The notes beneath the pieces were generated by a model that did no database searches, was not told where the DNA came from, and saw only the letters and a program-made list of their open reading frames with translations. This document shows, one piece after another, positions 1 through 10,185 of a stretch of 64,000 nucleotides of DNA. A program made the translations under genes and the position numbers. This DNA is from Oopsacas minuta (taxonomy: Eukaryota > Porifera > Hexactinellida > Lyssacinosida > Leucopsacidae), in assembly GCA_024704765.1 (NCBI GenBank), contig JAKMXF010000110.1:777186-841185 (forward strand). Direction: 5' to 3'. Within the stretch, counting starts at the first letter, position 1. Each line of letters starts with the position of its first letter.

Positions 1-2469
1 AATCTCAGATTTAAGTTCTGTTCTATCACTTTGCAGAGCAGCTACTTGATTCTTTAACATAACCTCATCATTTCGTATTTCTACTCGCAATCCTGATGGC
101 ATGAAAACATTCTGTGTTAAGTGAGGGTCCCTGAACCTGTAGTAGACAGGGGGGAGTCCTGTAATGCTAGCTGTTAGAATCACAGTTATTAGTATTAATA
201 CTGGGAGTACTGCTCGTTTAGTGACGTAATCTTGTATAAGGAAGAATGATAGAATCAGCACTAGAGTGAATATAGTCATGTTGTACATTGTCCATGTGAT
301 TGTCCCCCAGTACTGGAGGCTCTTAATCTTAACATTCCTAAGGTTATATGCCATCACTAAGCCGATTAATACTATGAAAATTTTGTATATGATTAGCAAA
401 CCAATGAATACGTCGCTTGCGATTACTTGTTGAGCAGAAATACCACATTGTATTACACTTATAAATGGAGTGATGTCTGAACCAGCGGGTAGAACTTCAG
501 ATTTCATAACAAGAGAGCTAACTAATGACCAGATTATCACGAAAATAATATCAACACAGGTGAACAATAATGGCCAAGCAAACTGGACAAGTAATCGCAC
601 CTTTTGACCCAAATCGAATCTTAGTTTTACTGCAAGCAAATATATCAAGCTAGCTTTCCCAATCATTCCACCGAAAATCAAACTAGATGCAACCAACAGG
701 AGACTAACAGGTAACATGCATAAGAGCTTACAGTTTGCTGTTTCGCATACCTCCGTGGTAGCTGGTTCTCCTTCGATGTTACCCATGAATCCCGAGTTAT
801 CATGTTCAACTATTCTATCATTAGTTACATAGAATACTCCAGCTAGTATCAGGAGATAGTTTCCAGTTAGGATGATGCAAGTGAGTATCGGAGAGGAGTT
901 TTTGATTGATTCCAGCTTTTGGAATTTCCCAACTATTATCACTACTATGAGAATTGTGACGTATGCTACTATACAGAATGATAACAGGATTCCTATGGAT
1001 ATGATAGCTATATGTACGTGTGTATTCTCAATCCCGTCTGTAGCTGCTTCTACATTGAAGTACATGTAATCTTCTTGAATACACATGATTTGATTTATGG
1101 TATCATCTGTGTAGTTCTCATAATATGGAATGTTCTCACATTCTCCACGTCTGATAAGGCTCCCGTTCACAAACTCGAGTACCTGCACTCGATCATAGAA
1201 CCTCTCATGGCCATAGAATTCAACTTTTCCACTCCAACCTATGAAATTTTGCTTCAACATACCAGTGTATACAGCGTTTGAGTAGTCACTGTCTTCACTG
1301 AAGTAGATACTATTTGCTTGGAGAATATTTTCCTGTGATATTTCTGTTAGGTTCATTCCAGTATTCACAGTATCTTGTAAGGCTAGAGCTAATGTCCATA
1401 TTGAATCATACACATACGCATCATGTCGATCAGATTCCTTCTCAAACCTCACTATATCATCACCTATTCTACTTAGGGCAAGACTTTTATACTCTTGGTA
1501 TATTTCAGCTGTTGACTTGTTTACTATATTTGGCTGCTCGTTATCTTCGGTCTCTCCTCTAAAGTTGTTTTCGCTATGTGCTCCCAGGAAACCCAAAGCT
1601 CCATTTGAAATCTCTGCTACTTGTTCTGCAGTACAACCAACCTCATCTAAGACATCTTGCTTCTTGTGCCACTGATCTGTGAACCATCCAAGGAATATCC
1701 AAGTAGCTATTGGGGGTAGTAGATAGTTTTCTCCTTTTTTGTGTAGCTCACAAAATATTTTTATAGCAGCATCTTCGTACATATTAGCGATTATTATTCT
1801 GTACCCGTTGCCTCTGAGGTTGTCTGCTATTGTACTGACCTGTTGTTCCAGTGGTAAGGTCCCATCTGGAGCGAAGTCTTCTACCCTGTAATCTACATTC
1901 AATTTATCCAGTACTGTCTCCATGAAGTGAGAGCTAGCTACGAATATCGGATCCTGTTCGTTTATAATGGCTACTCGTTTCCAGTTGTTTTGCTGGATGA
2001 ACCTCGCACGAGCAGGGACTGCATTCAAATCTGAAGGCACACCTCGGACGAATTTGGGATACAAATTCCTATTCCCCAGGTTTGGGGCTGTTGAAGCATA
2101 CGCGATCTGTGCCAGTCCGTACCGATATGAGAGAGCTGCTACTTGACTAGTGGCTACTGCACATCCTCCCCCAAACACAGCCATGTATGTTTTCGTTTGA
2201 TATCCCAGAGCATCCACGAATTCTTTGAGAGCTATCCCTCCGTTACATTCCGTATTCTTCCAGTCTATCACTAGCTCGTAATCAGTGAGAATTGTTCCAT
2301 TTTGCTGTATATGTTTGAGAGCTAATTCAGCACTGTATTCTACGAACGGTTCTGTCCATCCATTCCCGCTTTTTGGGTACAATCCTAATATATCTAATCT
2401 CTGTTTGCAGATTGCTACCTGTATGTATATACAGAGTACTGCAGTTAATGATAACAGTGGTATCTTCAT
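1..2469 (-). CDS. GABA-B-type metabotropic receptor, copy 1 (C-terminus off the left edge)
   Basis: A single open frame of 823 codons starts at ATG 2469 and is still open at base 1, so roughly the last 25 residues of the family length lie outside the window. The product is a class C G-protein-coupled receptor: a signal peptide (about residues 1-21, MKIPLLSLTAVLCIYIQ...), a periplasmic-binding-like Venus flytrap domain (about 22-470), seven membrane helices (about 487-770), then a charged heptad-like tail. There is no cysteine-rich linker between flytrap and membrane domain, which is typical of GABA-B receptors and unlike glutamate or calcium-sensing receptors. No intron is present. It is a close paralogue of the gene at 3386-5932, with one two-codon length difference and patches of divergence in the flytrap domain and tail. 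The ligand cannot be read from the sequence; GABA is not assured. Confidence 0.85.
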   Translation of the reverse strand, partial: MKIPLLSLTAVLCIYIQVAICKQRLDILGLYPKSGNGWTEPFVEYSAELALKHIQQNGTILTDYELVIDWKNTECNGGIALKEFVDALGYQTKTYMAVFGGGCAVATSQVAALSYRYGLAQIAYASTAPNLGNRNLYPKFVRGVPSDLNAVPARARFIQQNNWKRVAIINEQDPIFVASSHFMETVLDKLNVDYRVEDFAPDGTLPLEQQVSTIADNLRGNGYRIIIANMYEDAAIKIFCELHKKGENYLLPPIATWIFLGWFTDQWHKKQDVLDEVGCTAEQVAEISNGALGFLGAHSENNFRGETEDNEQPNIVNKSTAEIYQEYKSLALSRIGDDIVRFEKESDRHDAYVYDSIWTLALALQDTVNTGMNLTEISQENILQANSIYFSEDSDYSNAVYTGMLKQNFIGWSGKVEFYGHERFYDRVQVLEFVNGSLIRRGECENIPYYENYTDDTINQIMCIQEDYMYFNVEAATDGIENTHVHIAIISIGILLSFCIVAYVTILIVVIIVGKFQKLESIKNSSPILTCIILTGNYLLILAGVFYVTNDRIVEHDNSGFMGNIEGEPATTEVCETANCKLLCMLPVSLLLVASSLIFGGMIGKASLIYLLAVKLRFDLGQKVRLLVQFAWPLLFTCVDIIFVIIWSLVSSLVMKSEVLPAGSDITPFISVIQCGISAQQVIASDVFIGLLIIYKIFIVLIGLVMAYNLRNVKIKSLQYWGTITWTMYNMTIFTLVLILSFFLIQDYVTKRAVLPVLILITVILTASITGLPPVYYRFRDPHLTQNVFMPSGLRVEIRNDEVMLKNQVAALQSDRTELKSEI

Positions 2470-3385
2470 GACCGAGTTTAATTACTCTTTATTATGCTTG
2501 GATCTTAGTAAATCTGTTTAAATATTCATCTGCAACTTCTACATACTTATAATTAATCCTCAGTCTAGTTTACATATTTATCTCTAATTTACATATACAC
2601 CTAAATATGTAAAATATTCTCGTGATAGCTCTCTTATGGCATAATATTCGGTATTAATTCTTTGCCAGGTATAATATTTCTCAATTAGTCACTAACATTT
2701 TGTGCTCGAATTTGGGGATTTTGGTACACTTCACAACAGTGATAATGTTATGATATTTTATGATATTTTATGATATTTATTCACTTAATACTCCTACGTG
2801 TAAATTTAATTCTTTATATATATATCAGTGTGTATAATCAATCCACATATTTCCAATACTCCACATAGTATTTACTTTTGCAGACTAATATGGTAGATAA
2901 CCCATTCTAAATTTCTGTTAATATTTAAGTAATACAAATCACTGAATTAGGATTGTTTACGTGTAATATTCCACACAATATTCATTAAAATAATTTTTCA
3001 ATGTAAATCACTGATTAGAATCAAATTATCCAAGCACAGAGTTATACGAATCTTATTAATCACTTGGATGATGATGCACAGTATATAGAATATGAGAGAT
3101 AGATCGAGCCTTGTGTTAGAAGGCACGTCGCTATCTCATATCGGTATGGATTATCGCTTATAAGCTTCAACTGCCTCACATATAGGTGATGAGAACATTA
3201 ACAAATAGTTATAGGAGTACACATTAAAATTGGTCCCATATGTTTCCTATCCTCCCTTAATATTCTATTAATTGTGTGTGAATCATTTGTTTATTTGATA
3301 AGGAGCAGGAATTAATATAAGTACAAATATCAAACTATTACATTAATCAGTAAACATATAACAAACACTATCAGTATTATCTTTA
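2470..3385. other. Spacer between the two GABA-B-like genes
   Basis: AT-rich DNA without a credible exon on either strand. It holds the 5' flank of copy 1 and the 3' flank of copy 2. A 12-bp unit (tatgatatttta) is repeated about three times near 2748-2781. The first bases upstream of the copy 1 ATG already differ from those upstream of copy 2, so homology between the copies stops at the coding boundary. Confidence 0.6.
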
Positions 3386-5932
3386 TCAATTTGTATTTGC
3401 AAATTCATTAACAAATGTGTCTGCACTCGGCCCACTATCTTTAGTGAATTTATCACTTTTCAGGATCTCCATCTCTGTCTCGAGTTGATTCATATCTCTC
3501 TGTAGAGCAGTTACTTGTTCCTTGAGCATTATTTCATCTTGTACTATTCCACCCCTTAACCCTGGTAAGTGAGATTTCTCTTTCAATAGATGAGGATCTC
3601 TGACCCTGTAGTAGACAGGAGGGAGTCCTGTAATATTAGCTGTTATGAATACTGTAAGTAATACAAGTGCAAATATTACTGCCCGTTTAGCTACGTAATC
3701 TTGTATCAGGAAGAATGATAGAATCAGCACTAGAGTGAATATAGTCATGTTGTAGGTAGTCCATGTAATTGTACCCCAGTACCTGAGACTGTTTTTCTTA
3801 ACATTCCTAAGGTTGTATGCCATCACTAAGCCGATTAATACTATTCCGCCTTTGTATATGATTAGGAAACCAATGAATACATTGCTCACAATTACTTGTT
3901 GAGTTGAAATACCACATTGTATGACACGTATGAATGGAGTGATGTCTGAACCAGTGGGTAGAACATCAGATTCCATAACTAGAGAACTCACTAATGACCA
4001 GATTATCACGAAAATAATATCAACACAGGTGAACAATAATGGCCAAGCAAACTGGACAAGTAATCGCACCTTTTGACCCAAATCGAATCTTAGTTTTACT
4101 GCAAGCAAATATATCAAGCTAGCTTTCCCAATCATTCCACCGAAAATCAAACTAGATGCAACCAACAGGAGACTAACAGGTAACATGCATAAGAGCTTAC
4201 AGTTTGCTGTTTCGCATACCTCCGTGGTAGCTGGTTCTCCTTCGATGTTACCCATGAATCCCGAGTTATCATGTTCAACTATTCTATCATTAGTTACATA
4301 GAATACTCCAGCTAGTATCAGGAGATAGTTTCCAGTTAGGATGATGCAAGTGAGTATCGGAGAGGAGTTTTTGATTGATTCCAGCTTTTGGAATTTCCCA
4401 ACTATTATCACTACTATGAGAATTGTGACGTATGCTACTATACAGAATGATAACAGGATTCCTATGGATATGATAGCTATATGTACGTGTGTATTCTCAA
4501 TCCCATCTGTAGCTGCTTCTACATTGAAGTACATGTAATCTTCTTGAATACACATGATTTGATTTATGGTATCATCTGTGTAGTTCTCATAATATGGAAT
4601 GTTCTCACATTCTCCACGTCTGATAAGGCTCCCATTCACAAACTCTACAATCTGCACTCGATCATAGAACCTCTCATGGCCATAGAATTCAACTTTTCCA
4701 CTCCAACCTATGAAATTTTGCTTCAACATACCAGTGTATACAGCGTTTGAGTAGTCACTGTCTTCACTGAAGTAGATACTATTTGCTTGGAGAATATTTT
4801 CCTGTGATATTTCTGTTAGGTTCATTCCAGTATTCACAGTATCTTGTAAGGCTAGAGCTAATGTCCATATTGAATCATACACATACGCATCATGGTGATC
4901 AGATTCCTTCTCAAACCTCATTATATCATCACCTATTCTACTTAGGGCAAGACTTTTATACTCTTGGTATATTTCAGCTGTTGACTTGTTTACTATGGTT
5001 AGCTGCTCGTTATCTTCGGTCTCTCCTCTAAAGTTGTTTTCGCTATGTATTACTCGGAAACCCAAAGCTCCATTCGAGATCTCTGCTACTTGTTCTGCAG
5101 TACAACCAACCTCATCTAAGACATCTTGCTTCTTGTGCCACTGATCTGTGAACCATCCAAGGAATATCCAAGTAGCTATTGGGGGTAGTAGATAGTTTTC
5201 TTTTCGTGTATACAGCTTACAGAGTATTTTTATAGCTGCATCTTCGTACATATTAGCGATTATTACTCTATACCCTCTGAGGTTGTCTGCTATTGTACTG
5301 ACCTGTTGGTCCAATGATATTATCCCATCTGGAGCGAAGTCTTCTACCCTGTAATCTACATTCAATTTATCCAGTACTGTCTCCATGAAGTGAGAGCTAG
5401 CTACGAATATCGGATCCTGTTCGTTTATAATGGCTACTCGTTTCCAGTTGTTTTGCTGGATGAACCTCGCACGAGCAGGGACTGCATTCAAATCTGAAGG
5501 CACACCTCTGACGAACCTTTTATATATTTCTTCATCTGCTAGGTTTGGGGCTGTTGAAGCATACGCGATCTGTGCCAGTCCGTACCGATATGAGAGAGCT
5601 GCTACTTGACTAGTGGCTACTGCACATCCTCCCCCAAACACAGCCATGTATGTTTTCGTTTGATATCCCAGAGCATCCACGAATTCTTTGAGAGCTATCC
5701 CTCCGTTACATTCCGTATTCTTCCAGTCTATCACTAGCTCGTAATCAGTGAGAATTGTTCCATTTTGCTGTATATGTTTGAGAGCTAATTCAGCACTGTA
5801 TTCTACGAACGGTTCTGTCCATCCATTCCCGCTTTTTGGGTACAATCCTAATATATCTAATCTCTGTTTACAGATTACTACCTGTATGTATATACAGAGT
5901 ACTGCAGTTAATGATAATAGTGGTATCTTCAT
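3386..5932 (-). CDS. GABA-B-type metabotropic receptor, copy 2 (complete, intronless)
   Basis: A complete 848-residue frame from ATG 5932 to a stop at 3386. Signal peptide about 1-21; ligand-binding Venus flytrap domain about 22-470, with the class C landmark YGLAQIAYASTAPNL near residue 115; seven hydrophobic helices about 487-770; after the last helix the motif TGLPPVYYRVRDP, then a heptad-like segment (LKEQVTALQRDMNQLETEME) resembling the coiled coil that GABA-B subunits use for dimerisation. The absence of a cysteine-rich domain supports the GABA-B branch. A TATA-like box (5972-5981) lies about 40 bp upstream of the ATG. The lack of introns contrasts with nearly all long genes in this window and suggests an intron-loss or retroposed ancestor. 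Agonist and G-protein coupling are unknown. Confidence 0.9.
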   Translation of the reverse strand: MKIPLLSLTAVLCIYIQVVICKQRLDILGLYPKSGNGWTEPFVEYSAELALKHIQQNGTILTDYELVIDWKNTECNGGIALKEFVDALGYQTKTYMAVFGGGCAVATSQVAALSYRYGLAQIAYASTAPNLADEEIYKRFVRGVPSDLNAVPARARFIQQNNWKRVAIINEQDPIFVASSHFMETVLDKLNVDYRVEDFAPDGIISLDQQVSTIADNLRGYRVIIANMYEDAAIKILCKLYTRKENYLLPPIATWIFLGWFTDQWHKKQDVLDEVGCTAEQVAEISNGALGFRVIHSENNFRGETEDNEQLTIVNKSTAEIYQEYKSLALSRIGDDIMRFEKESDHHDAYVYDSIWTLALALQDTVNTGMNLTEISQENILQANSIYFSEDSDYSNAVYTGMLKQNFIGWSGKVEFYGHERFYDRVQIVEFVNGSLIRRGECENIPYYENYTDDTINQIMCIQEDYMYFNVEAATDGIENTHVHIAIISIGILLSFCIVAYVTILIVVIIVGKFQKLESIKNSSPILTCIILTGNYLLILAGVFYVTNDRIVEHDNSGFMGNIEGEPATTEVCETANCKLLCMLPVSLLLVASSLIFGGMIGKASLIYLLAVKLRFDLGQKVRLLVQFAWPLLFTCVDIIFVIIWSLVSSLVMESDVLPTGSDITPFIRVIQCGISTQQVIVSNVFIGFLIIYKGGIVLIGLVMAYNLRNVKKNSLRYWGTITWTTYNMTIFTLVLILSFFLIQDYVAKRAVIFALVLLTVFITANITGLPPVYYRVRDPHLLKEKSHLPGLRGGIVQDEIMLKEQVTALQRDMNQLETEMEILKSDKFTKDSGPSADTFVNEFANTN

Positions 5933-6521
5933 GACCGATTTGTTATTCTTAAGTTTTAAACTATCAAACCTCTTTTATATATTTATTTGTATTATTTTTC
6001 TGCAGACTTGTAAATACATATACAGTATACACTGGTCATTGTCATTTCCGTTACTTTCTTTGATTAGTTTAATTTTTATACTTTCACTGTAATAATTCTT
6101 TGTAATTCCTTTCATTATATATTTCTTTATGTGTAAAGTCATAACTCCTTAATTAACCAAAATATTAATCGTTGTTTACACCTTGCATTCCTATAATTCT
6201 GATTGTGCTATCGATCATTCTTCTATTATATTTATGTAATAATTCACGTCTGGTATATTAGCCGTGTAAATATGCTAGAACATATGTTATTATTATTATT
6301 TATTCATAAACTTATTGGTTATCATTTTCAGCATTTGGGCATAGAGATAATTTTCCGATAACTAATGAGAAGTAATTCGTTGTCAAATGGACGTGACCTG
6401 TGCTATCCAAGGGAGCTGTAACCCTGCGATTGAAGAGCCCCCGAATAATCCCGCTGGTCGTGTATATATCCATTAGTTATAACCTTCATTATTATGATAT
6501 AATGTTCTTAGGTTTCTACAG
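5933..6521. other. Spacer upstream of GABA-B-like copy 2
   Basis: AT-rich sequence on which I find no upstream exon of the importin-like gene that follows. Apart from the TATA-like box it holds nothing recognisable. Confidence 0.5.
5972..5981 (-). promoter_or_regulatory. TATA-like box of GABA-B-like copy 2
   Basis: On the minus strand the sequence reads tatataaaag, ending about 40 bp before the ATG at 5932. No equivalent is seen in front of copy 1. Assignment rests on position and consensus only. Confidence 0.5.
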
Positions 6522-7596
6522 AAATGTGCCAAGCTCTTCTTTAGTCTCCCATACCTACAGAATATAATTCCTCTCTCAGTAGCTGCTGCTAAAATAGGAC
6601 ACAGAGAGGCTTCTCTATCTATATTAAAGTTCTACAAGGATCTTGTCACTACAGCATTTCCTGTATGTCTACCTACATCACCTAAACGTATAGCCTCATA
6701 ATATAGTCATTATAATACCATAAGGCGAATATCAATAGTTTAATTTCGTTGTTGCTAGATGACCTTATCTTACTCTAGCTACATTCCTATGTTACTTGTT
6801 GTATCTAGGGAGCTAAGATGATAGATGCTCAATCAGATGCACTTACTGCACTAAATACTAATGGACAGACTATTATTGACGGTTAGTTACACCCATTAGA
6901 GGTGTTACATGTACCCTTATCTTATATCTATTATGTTGTTTAGTTTTGGTGTTTGGACTAGCGGGAGAGATTCCATCTCGTCTATCTATTGAGCTAGCTG
7001 ATTGTCTATGGGCCTTCCTAGAATCCTGTAGGAATGTGAGTTATCTTAAATATTATATTTGTACGTATATGATAATTTCCAATTCGTAATTTTTAAGATA
7101 TGTGTGCTGTAGGAGACTCTCCAATGGATTAGATCATCTCTAGAGAGAGCTCCTGACCATTCCCCTTCTGGATTAGCTGTCAGAGCAGATACTAAACAGA
7201 AATTCTATTCAGATACAGAAAAGTATGTATTTCATCTTGTAGTATTAACCTTATGTATTCTTGGTATATCTGTTATATATTAAACTGGGATATTACCAGA
7301 AATCCATAGTTACCTGCAGCTGGTTCATATTCTTGCTTATAATATAGCAATACATAGCGAATATCTATGGTATACTTCGTCACCAGATCCTCGACTTGTT
7401 AATTCTAGCTTGGTTCAGATATTCTCCATAGTACTGTTCCATTCAGAGTCTAAGCCCTTGATATGACTGAACTGGGCCTCGCTCTAGACACATGATTACA
7501 CTAATCAATGGTATAATTCTGTACCTTTACAGGTGTGAAGATAAAGAACATTTCAAGAGTATTTGTCGCAGTCTTGCTGGTAAATACCATGCTTAA
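6522..7596 (+). pseudogene. C-terminal part only of an importin-13/transportin-3-type karyopherin
   Basis: Five exons join in frame with GT-AG introns: 6522-6662, 6809-6881, 6944-7035, 7113-7222 and 7533-7596, giving 159 residues and a stop at 7594. The first exon encodes SVAAAKIGHREASLSILKF, like the C-terminal HEAT region of TNPO3 and IPO13; the last ends ICRSLAGKYHA, comparable to the IPO13 end. These beta-karyopherins carry SR proteins and other cargo into the nucleus and normally have about 920-960 residues. I see no start codon or upstream exon between here and the receptor gene at 5932. Either this is a truncated duplicate, or earlier exons lie left of the window with the receptor pair inside an intron. 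Frame and splice sites are intact, so it is not an old decayed copy. The pseudogene label is provisional. Confidence 0.65.
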
Positions 7597-7705
7597 CATA
7601 CTGACAGATTCAAGTAGGACTCTATCAATTACTATTAGTAGTGCTTCAAATACTTATTTTTATTCCTAAACCTTGGTAGAAATAGCTGTATCGATTGATG
7701 GCTTG

Positions 7706-7752
7706 TGTGTGTGTGTGTGTGTGTTTGTTTATTTGTTTATTTGTTTGTTTAC
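7706..7752 (+). repeat. GT microsatellite followed by TTTG/TTTA units
   Basis: A run of about ten GT dinucleotides passes directly into TTTG and TTTA tetranucleotide units. The same TTTG/TTTA composition fills many sense-strand introns in this window, but no exon flanks this run. Confidence 0.8.
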
Positions 7753-8476
7753 AATAGTTTTATACATATGTTTAGTATACTGACTATTTATCCTAATTAG
7801 CATCACTTCTATCAGTTTATGTATATTTATATGGTCAGCAAAGATACGTTAAATGACATTAGTGAGGATGTGGGAGAGATAGCAACCAATATTCGTAGAA
7901 TTGTCTGATTGCTGTTTGTATATTCTATCAATTCATACAACAACAATAATTGAGAATATTATAGTAGTTGTGATATATGATTACAATCACAACAAAACTG
8001 CGGGTATTACGTGTTACTCATATTCATGTTACATCAATAATTCTCCAATTAATGCCACGTACTTCCTTTGATGTTATTCTAATTTAGAGCCAGGAAGCTA
8101 TCCTGGAAGTGGTTACCATCACTGGGGAGTAGGGGTTGTATTGTATAACATATCAAGTTACCAAATTTGTGTCCAATCAGATTATTAAAATCTGTCACGA
8201 TTGGTAGCAATTATTGCTTGCAAACTTTGATTGATTTTTGTTTGAATACTTTTGTGTATATTTGTGACTGATAAAGTATGATTTTGCAGTTTTTATCGTC
8301 CTGACTAGCAGGACATATATTGTCATATTATTTTATTTGTTATCGTCCTGACTAGCCTTCTGTGTAGAGTTTACGCATGTACATAGAAGGTATTCTACTG
8401 GAATATTTTTGAAGGGGTTGTTGTAATTCTTATTGAATATACAAGAAATTCCAGCTGCAGTGGGGCTTTAGAAACG

Positions 8477-8552
8477 GAGTGAAAAATAAATAGAGCTAAT
8501 TCCTAGTCCCTTTCAAATGAACCTCCACAAACAGGATAGCATGTTTTCTGTC
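8477..8552 (+). repeat. Dispersed repeat family B, copy 1
   Basis: A segment of about 70 bp shares ordered blocks with 19376-19446: gagtgaaaa, atagagc, aattcctagtc, caaatga, cctcca and tagcat. Both copies are in the same orientation. Each lies about 260-410 bp from a hairpin MITE copy. No coding potential; mobility type unknown. Confidence 0.6.
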
Positions 8553-8884
8553 TTCCTGACACCTCGTTTGTGGCCACAGATATATATTATGTGTTATAGA
8601 TATTCTCATTTATGTTACATCTAATATTATTATTAAATATCCGCAAACATATGTACACACAAAATCAGCTGATATAATATACAGAGATATGTGTAGGTTG
8701 AAAAGTAGAGTCGGGTTATGTTATTAATTGTTTAATTATCAGAATTAATTGGCTCTGTTTACTGATTAGAGATTATTTGAATTTACATTATATCTAAGAG
8801 TCTGCTAAGTAATACATTCTTTTACTAATTGTATGGGAAGAATATTCGTATAAGATTCTATTAGTATATATTAATATCACCATC

Positions 8885-8982
8885 CTCTGGAATACGGTTC
8901 TCGCATATTCCTGTATATTTATACCGGTTATAAGAACATGTAATGCTACTCCCTAGGGTGTTCTTATAACCGGTATACACTG
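8885..8982 (+). mobile_element. Hairpin MITE, family A, copy 1
   Basis: A 98-bp element whose core is a perfect 18-bp inverted repeat: ataccggttataagaaca at 8921-8938 and its reverse complement at 8959-8976, with a 20-bp loop. Related copies are at 19018-19114, 44604-44706 (reversed) and 51972-52017 (partial). All lie outside exons. The size, hairpin form, dispersion and lack of coding capacity fit a non-autonomous DNA transposon. I could not identify target-site duplications. Confidence 0.75.
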
Positions 8983-10116
8983 AACTGCTATTTTATTAAT
9001 TACAGAATGTTAGTGACTCTTCTATTAGAGCTGATAACAGATTTTGTGTATAAACTCAAATTTACTATTTTAAAGGAGGAATCTCTCTAATCAGCAAATA
9101 ATATATCAGTGATAAAATCAGGTAATTTAATTAAGCTTACAAGAGATAGCACCTATTGAGTAGTTGAAAATCCCATTTTATAAATATCTCAGCTTTTGAG
9201 TTGCACAATATGATTATACCCAAATACTGGAGAGCTGGATTATTAAAGGATAATTCTGTTGTAGATTGGTATATGTAATGTCTGCTAAATCAGGTTGAAT
9301 GCCATTGTGCAATCTCTGTTACTAGGCTGATACAATATAGAATTATCCCGTATGTATAATTCATGGTTAGTTGTGTAATATTATAAACCCCGTATGGATT
9401 ACCAAACAAGGAAATTGGGTAGACCTACATCTGTGAATTCCTAAGGTAGGTTAAGGTATCCAAGATCTGCTTGTGTTTTTATGAAATATTTGACACAATC
9501 TCACTTCCAAAGTTACCTTCTTTACATTTTTCTGGTGAGATCGAAGTTCTGTCAGTTATTCATAAGAGTTCGCTGGCTTTTTTTGCCTCAAGAAATTAAA
9601 GCTGTACTATAATTAATTACGTGAATGGAGGGTAGCACATGGGTACTGTTAACTGTTAATACTCACTGAACTATTTGTATTATCGTCATTATCCTAGTAA
9701 CAGACTCTACTCTTAAGAATTTATCACCTTAACACCTTAACACCTTAACACCTAAACATATATACTCCTAATAAACAACTCATCTATCCACAATTGTAGA
9801 TCAATCTTAATAGAAAATGGAGAATATTAATTAGCACTTAGTAAGCCGTGTAATGTATGCAATTTGAAAGAATAGGTCCATTAAGGTTTGCCAAGGGGTA
9901 CTAGCCCCCTCATCCCCCTGTCTCCTATGTAACTGGTACTCCACCAGCACACCATCTCTGCTACAAACTACAGAGCTATCCCTGCAGGTATAGCTTAATT
10001 CTATTAACATTAACAAACGCCAGAGCATATGAATGTATTATGTCTGTATTGTACTGCCATTAGACATATACTACTGCATTAACGAATGGGCCTTATAGTC
10101 TTATGTCTGTGTTATC

Positions 10117-10124
10117 TATAAATA
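10117..10124 (+). promoter_or_regulatory. TATA box of GLD-2 first exon 1a
   Basis: TATAAATA ends 61 bp before the ATG at 10186. Its presence in front of this exon, and of a second one in front of exon 1b, supports two separate promoters. Confidence 0.55.
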
Positions 10125-10185
10125 CTCACGCAGACCTGAGCTATGTAAGTAGAATAATCTGCAGACTACAGTTTGATACGAAAGA

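Larger units (their letters stand above)
7597..10185. other. Gene-poor, repeat-bearing region upstream of GLD-2
   Basis: No coding exon is supported. It contains a GT run followed by TTTG/TTTA units (about 7706-7752), an 18-bp direct repeat containing atcgtcctgactagc at about 8291 and 8340, a family B repeat (8477-8552), a hairpin MITE (8885-8982) and a short run of a 10-bp unit (caccttaaca) near 9725-9755. Short open frames here, such as 9831-10028, lack splice context or recognisable protein features. Confidence 0.6.

Noticed and set aside
872-1562. Plus-strand open frames repeated in both GABA-B-like copies
   Set aside because: They lie antisense to the receptor coding sequence and are duplicated only because the receptors are.
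9725-9755. Possible interstitial telomere repeat (caccttaaca units)
   Set aside because: The unit is 10 bp and not TTAGGG-like, and there are only about three copies.
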